Assembly (NCBI RefSeq): GCF_001439605.1
Contig: NZ_LMBX01000012.1
Location: forward strand, 28,389-92,388
Direction of reading: 5' to 3'
DNA: 64,000 bases
Origin: Cytobacillus praedii
GTDB taxonomy: Bacteria > Bacillota > Bacilli > Bacillales > Cytobacillaceae
Position 1 is the stretch's first letter. Each line of letters opens with the position of its first letter. The translations under genes and the position numbers were made by a program. Below the pieces are notes generated by a model that was not told the origin of the DNA, searched no databases, and saw nothing but the letters and a program-made list of their open reading frames with translations. Shown one piece after another: positions 25,440 to 34,568 of this stretch.

Positions 25440-26900
25440 TTAATTCTGCTTCACTGTTTCCTTTGCTTCCACCTTGGCTGCTTCAAATTTCTCATACTTA
25501 AAGGTTCTATCAAGACGCTGAATACTTTGGCGAGGTACATATTGGCCATATCCCGCCTGCCCAACAACACCTTTATCATCTTCATATACAACAGTGCCCC
25601 GGATAATCGTTTGAACTGGCTTTCCTTTTAATTTCATCCCGTGAAGCGGGTTATATTTTGCCATTGATTCTGTTTTCTGTTCGTCGATTTCATATTCTTT
25701 TTCAAGATCAATCACAGTGAAGTCTGCATCGCTTCCAATTTCCATTGAGCCTTTTTTCGGGTAAATGCCATAGTGTATAGCCGCATTTCTGCTTGTCACC
25801 TCAACAAAACGCGAAAGCGATAAACGTCCTTTATTTAATCCCTCACTCACAAGAATAGGCACCATTGTTTCTACACCTGGAATCCCAGGGAATGTATTCC
25901 AGATCGTTGCACCTGGAAAATCCTTTTCTGTAGCAATTTCGTACGGTGCATGGTCAGTTCCAACAAAGTCAATTGTTCCGTCTGCCAAGGCTTGCCAATG
26001 TGCCTCATTATCTTCCTTTCCGCGCAATGGCGGTGCAATTTTTGCAAAAGACCCCCGCTCAGACATTGAATCTTTTGCATTAAGCACTAAATAGTGCGGG
26101 CAAGTCTCAGCTGTTACTTTCACTCCACGCTTTTTCGCTGCTTTAACTAGTTCCGCGCCTTCCTTTGTCGTCATATGCACAACATGAACACGTGCATCTG
26201 TTGCTTCGGCAAAACTAATGATTAATTCTATTGCTACCTTTTCTGCTAGAGTTGAGCGTGCCTCCGCCCATGCAGGTCCATCAAAGCGGCCCTCTTTTTC
26301 TAGTTTCTTAGAGTTAAACGTACAAATATCATAGTTTTCAGCGTGAACACCGATCGGCAAACCTGTTTTTGAGACAGCTTTAAAAATCTCCAGCATTTCT
26401 GCATCGGAAACGCGAGGGAAGGTTGGGACAGAAGGTGTCATATACACCTTGAATGCAACAACCCCTTCCTCTATTTGCGGGTAAACGTTATCAAGCCAGC
26501 CTTCACGAGCATCCTCTCCAGTCATTCCGCCCCAAAAGCAATAGTCTACATATGCTTGATCACGGATTGGCCCAATTTTCTTTTGGAAGCTCTCCCCGTC
26601 CCTTACGGAAGGCTTGCTGCAGCAAGGCATGTCAATGATCGTAGTCAATCCGCCTGCAATAGCCGAGCGGCTTCCTGTCGCAAAGGTTTCCCGATGGGTA
26701 AAGCCCGGATCCATGAAATGTGTATGGGGATCGATACATCCTGGGACAACGAGCTTACCGCCAATATCTATTACTTTTTCTCCATTTAAAAAGCTAATGT
26801 CATTTGAATATCCAACAATTTTCCCCTCATTCACGAGAATATTTGTTAATACTTGACGATCCCCTTGTGGGATATTTGCATTTTTTAAAATTAAATCCAT
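25440..26900 (-). CDS. Hydantoinase/allantoinase-type cyclic amidohydrolase
   Basis: A 486-residue dihydroorotase-class enzyme. Ligands: DPHTHFMDPG, the carboxylated Lys in AFKVYMTPS (about residue 152), GVHAENYD, VVHMTTKEG and GTDHAPYE. CPHYLVL and APPLRGKEDNEAHW are typical of allantoinases and hydantoinases. About 20 extra charged residues at the C-terminus could be a targeting helix. GGAGG precedes the ATG. Allantoinase is the database-like name, but no uricase or allantoate gene is present; hydrolysis of xanthine or another ring amide fits the context better (inference). Confidence 0.85.
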   Translation of the reverse strand: MDLILKNANIPQGDRQVLTNILVNEGKIVGYSNDISFLNGEKVIDIGGKLVVPGCIDPHTHFMDPGFTHRETFATGSRSAIAGGLTTIIDMPCCSKPSVRDGESFQKKIGPIRDQAYVDYCFWGGMTGEDAREGWLDNVYPQIEEGVVAFKVYMTPSVPTFPRVSDAEMLEIFKAVSKTGLPIGVHAENYDICTFNSKKLEKEGRFDGPAWAEARSTLAEKVAIELIISFAEATDARVHVVHMTTKEGAELVKAAKKRGVKVTAETCPHYLVLNAKDSMSERGSFAKIAPPLRGKEDNEAHWQALADGTIDFVGTDHAPYEIATEKDFPGATIWNTFPGIPGVETMVPILVSEGLNKGRLSLSRFVEVTSRNAAIHYGIYPKKGSMEIGSDADFTVIDLEKEYEIDEQKTESMAKYNPLHGMKLKGKPVQTIIRGTVVYEDDKGVVGQAGYGQYVPRQSIQRLDRTFKYEKFEAAKVEAKETVKQN

Positions 26901-26943
26901 ATAAAGACCTCCATCTATTAAAATAATTAGCTACTTTGAATCG

Positions 26944-28278
26944 TCAAATGATCTCCATTGAATGATCATTTTTCAATTGTTCAAGCTGCTCACTCTTACT
27001 ACTATTAATTTCTTTATAATTAAATACCAGATTTAATAAAATTGCTGTTAAACTTCCGACAACAATCCCATTTTCAACTAGTAACCGGACGCTTTCTGGA
27101 AGATTTCCAAAAATAGCTGGCACTACGGCTGAACCGAGTCCGATTCCAATCGAGCATGCCACAATAAGAAGATTTTCATTTTTACTGAAATCGACACTGG
27201 AAAGCATGCGAATGCCTGAGGAAATGACCATCCCAAACATTGGAATCATCGCTCCTCCTAATACAGCCATCGGAATTATTGTTGTTAAGGCAGCCACTTT
27301 TGGCAAAAGTCCAAGAATCATGAGAATAACACCAGCAGCAATGACTACATTTCTTGTTTTTACCTTTGTTAGCGCCACAAGTCCAACATTCTGCGAAAAG
27401 GATGTATATGGAAAAGAATTAAATATTCTCCCAATGACAACCGCAAGACCTTCTGCCCGCAGCCCTTTTTTAATATCCTTTGAATCAAGTTTTTTTTCAC
27501 AGACATCTCCTAATGCTAGAAACACTCCGGTTGATTCAATCATGCTTACAATAGCTACAAGAGTCATTGTAAGAATGGCTGATACATTAAATGTTGGGAA
27601 TCCGAAATAAAAAGGCTGAACCAAATGAAACCAAGAAGCGTTAGACACTTCAGCAAAACTTACAATTCCCATAAAATAGGCAACAATTGTTCCTGCAATT
27701 AATGAAAGCAGCACCGAAATGGCTCGCATATACCCCTTGAAAAATCGGTTCATCACAATAATCAAGACTAGAGTCAAAGTCGCTAAAAATAAATTTTCTA
27801 AACTCCCAAAGCTAGGATCTCCCTGCCCTCCTGCTGCGTTATTCATTGCAACTGGGATTAAAGACACCCCGATAATCGCTACAACAGAGCCAGTAACAAT
27901 GGGCGGGAAAAATCGCATAATTTTACTCATAAACTGAGATAAAATCATAACAATGATTCCTGAGGCAATGATAGCGCCATAGATAGCCGTGATCCCCTGC
28001 ATATTCCCAATCGCAATCATTGGGCCAACTGCTGTAAACGTGCACCCTAGTATGACAGGCAGCCTAATTCCAAAATGCTTCCCGCCAATCACTTGCAGTA
28101 AAGTAGCAATCCCGCATGTAAATAAATCAATGGAGATTAAATAAGCTAGCTGTTCGGCGTTTAATCCGATTGCCGGTCCAACGATTAGCGGTACAATTAC
28201 AGCACCTGCATACATAGCGAGTACATGCTGGAATCCTAATGTACCCACTTTCCAAGAATTTAGCTTTTCCAAAGACAT
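26944..28278 (-). CDS. NCS2-family xanthine/uracil permease
   Basis: A 444-residue carrier with about 14 hydrophobic segments; family signatures AMYAGAVIVPLIVGPAIGL, ESTGVFLALGDVCEKK, and FPYTSFSQNVGLVALTKVKT. NCS2 proteins import xanthine, uric acid or uracil with protons. It heads the shell operon, so it is presumably the uptake step for the catabolic substrate. AGGGGGG abuts the ATG at 28278; a TTG two codons inside has better spacing, so the start may be 28272. A structured 200-base leader precedes it. Confidence 0.93.
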   Translation of the reverse strand: MSLEKLNSWKVGTLGFQHVLAMYAGAVIVPLIVGPAIGLNAEQLAYLISIDLFTCGIATLLQVIGGKHFGIRLPVILGCTFTAVGPMIAIGNMQGITAIYGAIIASGIIVMILSQFMSKIMRFFPPIVTGSVVAIIGVSLIPVAMNNAAGGQGDPSFGSLENLFLATLTLVLIIVMNRFFKGYMRAISVLLSLIAGTIVAYFMGIVSFAEVSNASWFHLVQPFYFGFPTFNVSAILTMTLVAIVSMIESTGVFLALGDVCEKKLDSKDIKKGLRAEGLAVVIGRIFNSFPYTSFSQNVGLVALTKVKTRNVVIAAGVILMILGLLPKVAALTTIIPMAVLGGAMIPMFGMVISSGIRMLSSVDFSKNENLLIVACSIGIGLGSAVVPAIFGNLPESVRLLVENGIVVGSLTAILLNLVFNYKEINSSKSEQLEQLKNDHSMEII

Positions 28279-28486
28279 CCCCCCTGGTTTTCGCTTTGTA
28301 CATTAAGAAAGAATAATTTTCAGCGTGAAGTCTGTTGACGCAGTCGAAAATTTTATGAATGTAGGATAAGTGCAACTACGCCTCTGTCTTCGCCTTTTCA
28401 AGTCTCTTCTTAATTAAGCCTCTGTATGAAAAACATACGTAATGTTCAGCTCTCACCTCCTACATTGGAATATGACTCTATATAAA
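28279..28486 (-). promoter_or_regulatory. Leader region of permease/shell operon with orphan Shine-Dalgarno
   Basis: The 208-base untranslated region contains TAGGAGGTGAGAG followed not by ATG but by CTG (11-codon frame) and, overlapping, GTG (26-codon frame). Imperfect stems (GCGT...ACGC inside AATTTTC...GAAAATT) lie closer to the permease. I found no purine-riboswitch core. It may encode a leader peptide or a new regulatory RNA. Confidence 0.3.
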
Positions 28487-28540
28487 AAACCGCAGCAATA
28501 GAGCACATCCCTGAAATAGAATGGTCTATTGCTGCGGTTT
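28487..28540 (-). terminator. Strong terminator after the MpsC-like gene
   Basis: A 16-bp stem, AAACCGCAGCAATAGA (28487-28502) with its complement (28525-28540), followed in the minus direction by TTTTTTATATAGAG. It lies between the DUF2294 gene and the permease leader; it could also act as an attenuator for the operon. Confidence 0.75.
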
Positions 28541-28637
28541 CATGTAACTTTCGATCAACAAAAGCTAGCGTAACCGCTTTCAATATATGATTAAAGATAA
28601 ATGCGCATTGCACATCAATCTCTAAATAAGTCTTCTC

Positions 28638-28994
28638 TTACATATATTCAGAAAAATAAATAATAGTACACGCTTCTTCCGTAATCGGATCATAATCTTT
28701 TAAGATCGTTTTTACTTTTAGGTGTAGGGTACTTTCAATCTGACCTTTAAATAATGATTTAAATTCAGCAATCAATGCAGAATCAACCGAGATGGTCAGG
28801 TGATGAAAATTCTTGCTTAGCATTTTCAGTGCCTGGACTCGTTTATGCTGTGCAAAAATAATGACACGATCATCAAATGTTTCAATTCGCTGTTTTTTCA
28901 CACCCACACCATAGATTTCTTGATTTACCCGATTATACAAGAAAGCAAGATCCTTTTTAAAGGTGTGCTGGAAATGTGTTGAAATAGTAGACAT
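28638..28994 (-). CDS. DUF2294/MpsC-like small protein
   Basis: A 118-residue soluble protein with the family pattern VYNRVNQEIYGVGVKK-like segment (here LYNRVNQEIYGVGVKKQRIE) and DRVIIFAQHKRVQAL. The family is annotated as MpsC, part of a sodium-translocating system, but most members are uncharacterised and often lie beside molybdoenzyme genes such as formate dehydrogenase. Here it is divergent from the molybdenum hydroxylase genes. AGGAGG five bases before the ATG. Role unknown. Confidence 0.7.
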   Translation of the reverse strand: MSTISTHFQHTFKKDLAFLYNRVNQEIYGVGVKKQRIETFDDRVIIFAQHKRVQALKMLSKNFHHLTISVDSALIAEFKSLFKGQIESTLHLKVKTILKDYDPITEEACTIIYFSEYM

Positions 28995-29252
28995 ATTTGC
29001 CTCCTGTCCATCACTATATTAAATTAATCCACTTTTCATACCAATATAGTTAAGAGAAATTTCGCTTTTCGTAGAAGTAGAACTGAATACTAAGAACGAA
29101 TCATTCTATTATCTTACAGCCTATTCTATCTAATTGTTTTTGGGAAAGATGTCAAAGGCTGTCATCTAAATCTAAATTCTGTTCGACGATTTCTTACAAT
29201 ATGCCCCCAGTTTTCCCGAGGTATTATACTTTTTATTCAAGGAGGAGAAAAG

Positions 29253-29744
29253 ATGAAAGAGCTAAATTTCACTGTAAATGGTACCCTCCACTCTGTGTCA
29301 TGCCATCCAGCGAAAACATTATTGGATGTACTTCGTGAGGATTTGGATATGACAGCAAGTAAAGAGTGCTGTGGCAAGGGTGAATGCGGATCCTGCTCCG
29401 TTTTGCTAAATGGAGAAGTTGTATGCTCATGTCTAGTGCTCATTGGTCAGGTTGAAAATGAAGAAATTACAACATGCGAAGGGATTGGATTTCCTGAGAA
29501 TATGGACATCATCCAAGAGTCGTTTGTTGATGAAGGAGCAACTCAGTGCGGTTACTGTACGCCTGGAATCATTGTCGCATCAAAGGCATTCCTTAAGAAT
29601 ATTGATCATGTGCCAACGGTTGATGAAATCAAAACCGCTCTAGGAGGAAATCTCTGCCGCTGCACAGGCTACACAAAAATTATTCATGCCATTCAAACCG
29701 CAGCCATTAAACAGTTTCAAGAAAAAGGATCCATTCAAGTCTAA
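29253..29744 (+). CDS. pucE: Xanthine dehydrogenase iron-sulfur subunit
   Basis: A 163-residue two-[2Fe-2S] subunit of the molybdenum hydroxylase. The plant-type cluster cysteines are in CCGKGECGSC with a later CSC; the second cluster cysteines are in QCGYCTPG and LCRCTGY. It passes electrons from the Mo subunit to FAD. Ribosome binding site AAGGAGGAG. First gene of the plus-strand cluster; its TAA overlaps the next ATG by one base. Confidence 0.95.
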   Translation: MKELNFTVNGTLHSVSCHPAKTLLDVLREDLDMTASKECCGKGECGSCSVLLNGEVVCSCLVLIGQVENEEITTCEGIGFPENMDIIQESFVDEGATQCGYCTPGIIVASKAFLKNIDHVPTVDEIKTALGGNLCRCTGYTKIIHAIQTAAIKQFQEKGSIQV

Positions 29745-30340
29745 TGAGAGTTTCAGCTATCCTTCTTGCTGCTGGTCAATCCAATCGTATGGGTGAACTT
29801 AAAGGTTTACTTCCATGGCAAGGAAAGACATTATTCGAGCACCAGCTCCATGTTTTGGAAGCTTCTAATCTATCACAAATTATCGTTGTAACAGGCTTTG
29901 AATCGAAAAAGTACTTGCAGTTGGCGGCTAATTACTCTGTAACCTTAGCAACGAACACCGAGTACCTTAAAGGAAAATGCTCTTCTATATTAAGAGGAAT
30001 TGATTTTGTAAGTATAGAAACAGAAGCAATATTAATTGCTGCAGTTGATCAGCCGACAGACACTTCAATCATTCATCAGCTTATTGAAGCACTTCAAACG
30101 AGCAACTGCTTCATTGCAGTCCCCGTTAATGACGGAAAAAGAGGACACCCCGTTCTATTTTCTGCAAACATCATGAAAGATTTACTATCTATTAGAGAAG
30201 AAACAAAAGGGCTTCGCTATCTATTTCAAAAATACTATACAAATGTAATCGAGGTTCCAATTAATCATTCACTAATAAATCTAAATATCAACACTCCATC
30301 CGATTATCAAAATGCCTTGGATTTGAACAATGTAAAGTAA
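29744..30340 (+). CDS. pucB: MobA-like molybdenum cofactor nucleotidyltransferase
   Basis: A 198-residue nucleotidyltransferase: AILLAAGQSNRMGELKGLLP (nucleotide loop), ATNTEYLKGKCSSILRG and AAVDQPTDTS (metal Asp). Relatives such as MocA attach CMP to molybdopterin for xanthine dehydrogenases. The position between the Fe-S and FAD subunits matches B. subtilis pucB. Translationally coupled to pucE. Confidence 0.9.
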   Translation: MRVSAILLAAGQSNRMGELKGLLPWQGKTLFEHQLHVLEASNLSQIIVVTGFESKKYLQLAANYSVTLATNTEYLKGKCSSILRGIDFVSIETEAILIAAVDQPTDTSIIHQLIEALQTSNCFIAVPVNDGKRGHPVLFSANIMKDLLSIREETKGLRYLFQKYYTNVIEVPINHSLINLNINTPSDYQNALDLNNVK

Positions 30341-30366
30341 TAAAAAATAAAAGCTGAAATTTGAAA

Positions 30367-30545
30367 GTGTCTAGCTCCAAAACCTAATTGCTCATGGTCA
30401 TAAGCCAAGCAATCAAGAAGGTTTAAGAACAGCCTGCTCAACAGGATACCTTTTGCTTGTCGATACTAGGCATTGGAAAACTTCTAACAGTTCTCCTCAC
30501 AGGAACAAGCTCCACCCTGCTTGTTCCGAAGATGTATCCGCTTTT
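30367..30545 (-). repeat. Intergenic REP-like hairpin element, copy B
   Basis: On the minus strand it begins AAAAGCG, then CTTCGGAACAAGC...GCTTGTTCC, and ends GGAGCTAGACAC, the plan of copy A (13433-13603). It interrupts the puc operon between pucB and pucC, a 225-base gap where no other signal is seen. Confidence 0.55.
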
Positions 30546-30565
30546 CTAATTAGGAGGGAAAAAAA

Positions 30566-31441
30566 ATGTTAGTTTCTGAGATAGAAATCATCACACCCAT
30601 ATCAGTAAATGATTGCTTGCTTTTACTCTCAAAAAATGAAACTGAACACCGTATAATCGCTGGAGGCACGGACGCGGTTGTACGGATGAAGGAAGGAAAA
30701 TGGCGGCCATCAGCATGGATTAACATTAAAGGTTTAAAGGACTTGAGATATATTAAAGAAAAAAATGGAGCCATTCATATCGGTCCTTTAACAACACATA
30801 CAGATATCATCCACTCCCCTCTTTTACAAAAAAGAGCGGATGTACTAGTTGAAGCATGTCGGGAAGTCGGAGCCGTTCAAATGCAAAATATGGGGACGAT
30901 TGGCGGAAATATTGGCACCGCTTCCCCTGCAGGAGATACGATTCCTGCTTTATATGTATTGGAAGCATCTATCGAGCTGCAATCGATAAACAGCAGCAGG
31001 ATCATTCCAATCAATCAACTCTTTACAGGTCCTGGCAGAACAGTAATTAAACCAAACGAAATGATAACCAATATTATCATCAAGCCACAAACTGAAAATG
31101 AAATTGGGATATTCCAAAAGCTAGGTCCACGTAAAGCTCAATCTATTTCGATTGTTAATGTTGCGATCATGCTTAGCATGGCTAGTAATCGTGAGTGCTT
31201 AGGAGGAAAAATTGCTTTTGGTTCTGTTGCACCAACCATTATCCGCGCAAAAAAATGTGAAGCACTTCTATCCTTAAACCCCTTAACCGACGACATCATT
31301 GAAAACATTGCTAAAGTTGCATGGAAGGAAGTTATGCCGATTACCGATGGAAGAGCCACAGCTGAATATCGGCGTGACATGGCAAGCGCGCTGCTTGAGA
31401 GAGGCCTTTTTCGATTAATGAGGAGGTGGGAAAATAAATGA
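30566..31441 (+). CDS. pucC: Xanthine dehydrogenase FAD-binding subunit
   Basis: A 291-residue FAD subunit: IAGGTDAVVRMKEGKWRP (FAD phosphate loop), NMGTIGGNIGTASPAGDTIP (second FAD motif) and a C-terminal CO_deh_flav_C domain. It transfers electrons to NAD or another acceptor. AGGAGG eight bases before the ATG. It ends in an ATGA overlap with pucD. Confidence 0.95.
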   Translation: MLVSEIEIITPISVNDCLLLLSKNETEHRIIAGGTDAVVRMKEGKWRPSAWINIKGLKDLRYIKEKNGAIHIGPLTTHTDIIHSPLLQKRADVLVEACREVGAVQMQNMGTIGGNIGTASPAGDTIPALYVLEASIELQSINSSRIIPINQLFTGPGRTVIKPNEMITNIIIKPQTENEIGIFQKLGPRKAQSISIVNVAIMLSMASNRECLGGKIAFGSVAPTIIRAKKCEALLSLNPLTDDIIENIAKVAWKEVMPITDGRATAEYRRDMASALLERGLFRLMRRWENK

Positions 31442-33732
31442 AGCAATTATTGAACTGGATCGGAAAACGAGTCAAGCGTTTAGACGGTCCGGAAAAGGTA
31501 ACCGGTGCATTAAAATATATGACAGATTTTCATTTTGAAAATATGGTATGGGGCAAAGTGCTTCGTGCAACATACCCGTATGCTAAAATACATTCAATAC
31601 AAACTGATAAGGCCAAGCAGCTTCCAGGTGTCATTTGCATCCTTACACACGAAGATATTCCAGGTTTTAATGGCTTTGGCATCGTCGTCCCTGATCAGCC
31701 TGTCCTTGCTTCTGATATTGTCAGGTGCACAGGTGATGCGATTGCATTAGTGGCAGCTGAAACACTGGAAATTGCCGAACAAGCACTTTCATTAATCGAA
31801 GTGGATTATGAACCGCTCGAAGCGGTTACTGATGCAGAACAAGCGATGTCTGCTGAAGCACCAAAACTCCATCCAGACGGCAATATTCATAGCCATGTAA
31901 AAATTAAAAATGGGAACATCGATAAAGCATTCAGAGAAGCCGATATCATTGTAGAAAATACATTCTATTCACCTAGGCAAATGCATGCCTTTATAGAAAC
32001 AGAAGGCGGATGGGGTGTAATGGATGAAGAAGGATTTATTACAATCCGCTGTCCGGGCCAATATGCTTATCGAGATCGAATGCAAATTGCCCGCGCCCTC
32101 GCCTATAATCCCGAGCGAATTAGAGTCATTTCTAGTCCAATTGGAGGTGCTTTTGGGGGGAAGGATGAGATTACAGTTCAAATTTACCTGGCTCTCCTTG
32201 CTATGCATACAAATGGGCGACCTGTAAAGATCCATTTGAGCCGTGAAGAATCCGTTATTGCAGGAATTAAAAGACATCCATTCAAAGTGCGAATGAGAAC
32301 GGCAGCAAAAAAGGATGGAACCTTGCTTGCAAACGAAGTTCGAGCAGTCGCCGATACAGGGGCCTATGCCTCCCTAGGCGGTGCTGTAATTGCTCTCGCC
32401 ATCGAACATTCCTGTGGTCCATACAAAATTCCCAATGTAAATTTGGAAGGTTTTTGTGTTTATACAAATAACGGAATTTCCGGTGCGTTTAGAGGATTTG
32501 GAGTTAATCAGGTTTGCATTGGAATTGAAACTCATTTAGATATGATTGCAGAACAGCTTGGATTAGATCCAATCGAGATTCGAAAGAAGAATGTGTATCA
32601 TCAAGGGGAAGTTTCCAGCATGGGGCATGTCGTAAAATCAAGTGTCGGAACCTTTAAAACACTTGAAGCCGCTGAAAATTGTGACCTATGGAAAAATCGT
32701 AATCAATATAAAAAAGAAGTTAGTGAACCTTGGAAAAAAAGAGGTGTTGCTTTAGCAACCTCCTTCCATGGAATCGGCATGGGAATTGGATTGCCAGACT
32801 ATGGAGCAGCTTCTATTGAACTTTTACCAGATGGAAAATTTTTAGTAGCTGTTGGCTGTGAAGAAATTGGCGGTGGAAATGGTACTGCCTATGCACAGGT
32901 TGCTGCTGAAATACTAAATTGTGATATTAGTAAAATAAAAGTCATTCAGGGTGACACGTCGAAAACGCTCGATGGCGGGACCGTAACCGCTTCCCGCTCC
33001 ACTTATACAGGAGGGAGAGCCGTTGCAACGGCAGCACCGAATATGATCAAGCTTCTCTCAAATACTGCTGCAGTTATCTTGAAGGTGCCTTTATCAGAAA
33101 TAAAGATCCTGCGGGACTGCTTAGCTGCCAAGGAGGAAATTCTCTCATATGAAGCGATCTATGAATATCTTTATATCCACCATCAGCCAACTAAAGTAGA
33201 AGGACATTTCCTCCTCCCTAAGGAAAAGACAGAAATAAAAGGTTCCGGAGGAGCTCCCCACCACTTATACGGCTATTTAACACATGTTGTGATGGTTGAG
33301 GTTGATACGTTAACTGGTGAAACAGAAGTCCTTCGAGTTGTTTCTATTCCAGATGCAGGAAGAGTGATAAATCCTCAAGGATTAGAGGGTCAGGCTGAAG
33401 GCGGTGCAGTCATGGGGATTGGCTACACACTTTATGAGGATGTAATCATCGAGGAAGGCTTCCATAAGACAAAAAACTTTACTGATTATATCATCCCTAC
33501 CATCCGAGAAACTCCATTGATAGAAACCTTCCCTGTTGAGGATGAAGAGCAAACAGGGCCTTTCGGAGCAAAAGGAATTGGAGAAGTAGTGATGATTCCA
33601 ATCATTCCAGCGATTATGTCTGCTATTTATGATGCCACTGGAGCAAGAATTTATCATCTGCCTGCAACTCCCGAAAGAATTTTCAATGCACTAAAAGAAA
33701 TGAAAAAGCAAAATATCCAGCCCTCAAGGTGA
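31438..33732 (+). CDS. pucD: Xanthine dehydrogenase molybdenum subunit
   Basis: A 764-residue molybdopterin subunit. Cofactor motifs: GGAFGGKDE, GAFRGFGVNQ, GGGNGTAYAQVAAE, and TASRSTYTGG; the base-catalyst Glu lies in FGAKGIGEVVMIP near the C-terminus. It hydroxylates purines (hypoxanthine to xanthine, xanthine to urate). As no uricase gene is in the window, its main duty here may be making xanthine. The family also contains other hydroxylases, so substrate is not certain. Confidence 0.93.
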   Translation: MKQLLNWIGKRVKRLDGPEKVTGALKYMTDFHFENMVWGKVLRATYPYAKIHSIQTDKAKQLPGVICILTHEDIPGFNGFGIVVPDQPVLASDIVRCTGDAIALVAAETLEIAEQALSLIEVDYEPLEAVTDAEQAMSAEAPKLHPDGNIHSHVKIKNGNIDKAFREADIIVENTFYSPRQMHAFIETEGGWGVMDEEGFITIRCPGQYAYRDRMQIARALAYNPERIRVISSPIGGAFGGKDEITVQIYLALLAMHTNGRPVKIHLSREESVIAGIKRHPFKVRMRTAAKKDGTLLANEVRAVADTGAYASLGGAVIALAIEHSCGPYKIPNVNLEGFCVYTNNGISGAFRGFGVNQVCIGIETHLDMIAEQLGLDPIEIRKKNVYHQGEVSSMGHVVKSSVGTFKTLEAAENCDLWKNRNQYKKEVSEPWKKRGVALATSFHGIGMGIGLPDYGAASIELLPDGKFLVAVGCEEIGGGNGTAYAQVAAEILNCDISKIKVIQGDTSKTLDGGTVTASRSTYTGGRAVATAAPNMIKLLSNTAAVILKVPLSEIKILRDCLAAKEEILSYEAIYEYLYIHHQPTKVEGHFLLPKEKTEIKGSGGAPHHLYGYLTHVVMVEVDTLTGETEVLRVVSIPDAGRVINPQGLEGQAEGGAVMGIGYTLYEDVIIEEGFHKTKNFTDYIIPTIRETPLIETFPVEDEEQTGPFGAKGIGEVVMIPIIPAIMSAIYDATGARIYHLPATPERIFNALKEMKKQNIQPSR

Positions 33733-33737
33733 TAAAT

Positions 33738-34568
33738 ATGATGAATGACAGCTTATTCAAAAAACTATCTGAATCAATAAAACTTCGCAAAGAAATATTT
33801 CTGCTGACGATTACTGACTGTGACGAGCACGAGCTGATTGGATTTAAAGCACTATTATTACCTATGGGGGAATTTTATGCCGCTTCCCCTCCCCCTCCTT
33901 CTTTACAGCAAATGATCTTGAATCATTCTGAAAAACTAGTAAAAAGAAAGCGCTCTGGCACTTTTACTTTTACCTGGAATGGTTTAAAAGTTGAATGTTT
34001 TGCAGAATATTTCCCAGTCCCCATCCATTTAATAATTGCAGGTGCTGGCCATGTTTGTGAGCCTGTCGCTAGGATCGGTAAAATGCTTGGATTCTATGTG
34101 ACTGTCATTGATGACCGAAATGAATTTGCGAATAGGGACCGATTTCCTCATGTAGATGAAGTGGTCTGTCAATCCTTTCTCAATTTTTTCAAGAAGGCCG
34201 AGTTAACAGAACAAACATATATACTCCTTCTAACAAGAGGACATAAATACGATGTTTTAAGCTTGCAGGAACTGCTAAAGCGGCAGGAAAAACCTGCCTA
34301 CATCGGAATGATCGGCAGCAGACGCAGAATCTCTGGTGTCTTTGAACAATTGAAAGGTGACTTTCCTAAGGAAAGCTTTGATCAGCTATTTACCCCAGTC
34401 GGACTTGATATCGGTGCACAAACACCAGAGGAAATTGCTGTGAGTATTATGGCAGAAATTTTGAAGGTAAAAAATCGAACATCTGGTTCTTCATTAAGCT
34501 TGATGATCCGCAATTATGCAAAGTTGGGGTTTCGTGAGGGAGAGATTAAATGGAACAGCTTCACATAA
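33738..34568 (+). CDS. pucA: XdhC/CoxI-type Mo-cofactor sulfuration/insertion protein
   Basis: A 276-residue XdhC-family protein whose Rossmann half is clear: HLIIAGAGHVCEPVARIGKM, TVIDDRNEFANRDRFP and AYIGMIGSRRRISGV. XdhC binds molybdenum cofactor and helps sulfurate and load it. The N-terminal CoxI half is degenerate, lacking the usual GSTPR and GGGCGE motifs. AAGGTG precedes the ATG at 33738. It overlaps the next gene, which supplies those motifs. Confidence 0.85.
   Translation: MMNDSLFKKLSESIKLRKEIFLLTITDCDEHELIGFKALLLPMGEFYAASPPPPSLQQMILNHSEKLVKRKRSGTFTFTWNGLKVECFAEYFPVPIHLIIAGAGHVCEPVARIGKMLGFYVTVIDDRNEFANRDRFPHVDEVVCQSFLNFFKKAELTEQTYILLLTRGHKYDVLSLQELLKRQEKPAYIGMIGSRRRISGVFEQLKGDFPKESFDQLFTPVGLDIGAQTPEEIAVSIMAEILKVKNRTSGSSLSLMIRNYAKLGFREGEIKWNSFT

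Noticed and set aside
25440..26900. Firm allantoinase assignment
   Set aside because: Motifs fit allantoinase and other hydantoinase-type enzymes alike; without uricase or allantoate genes in the window, I kept a neutral name.
28279..28640. Purine riboswitch upstream of the NCS2 permease
   Set aside because: Purine permeases often carry one, but I see no conserved three-way-junction core (such as a TATAATC...GGATATGG pattern) on either strand.
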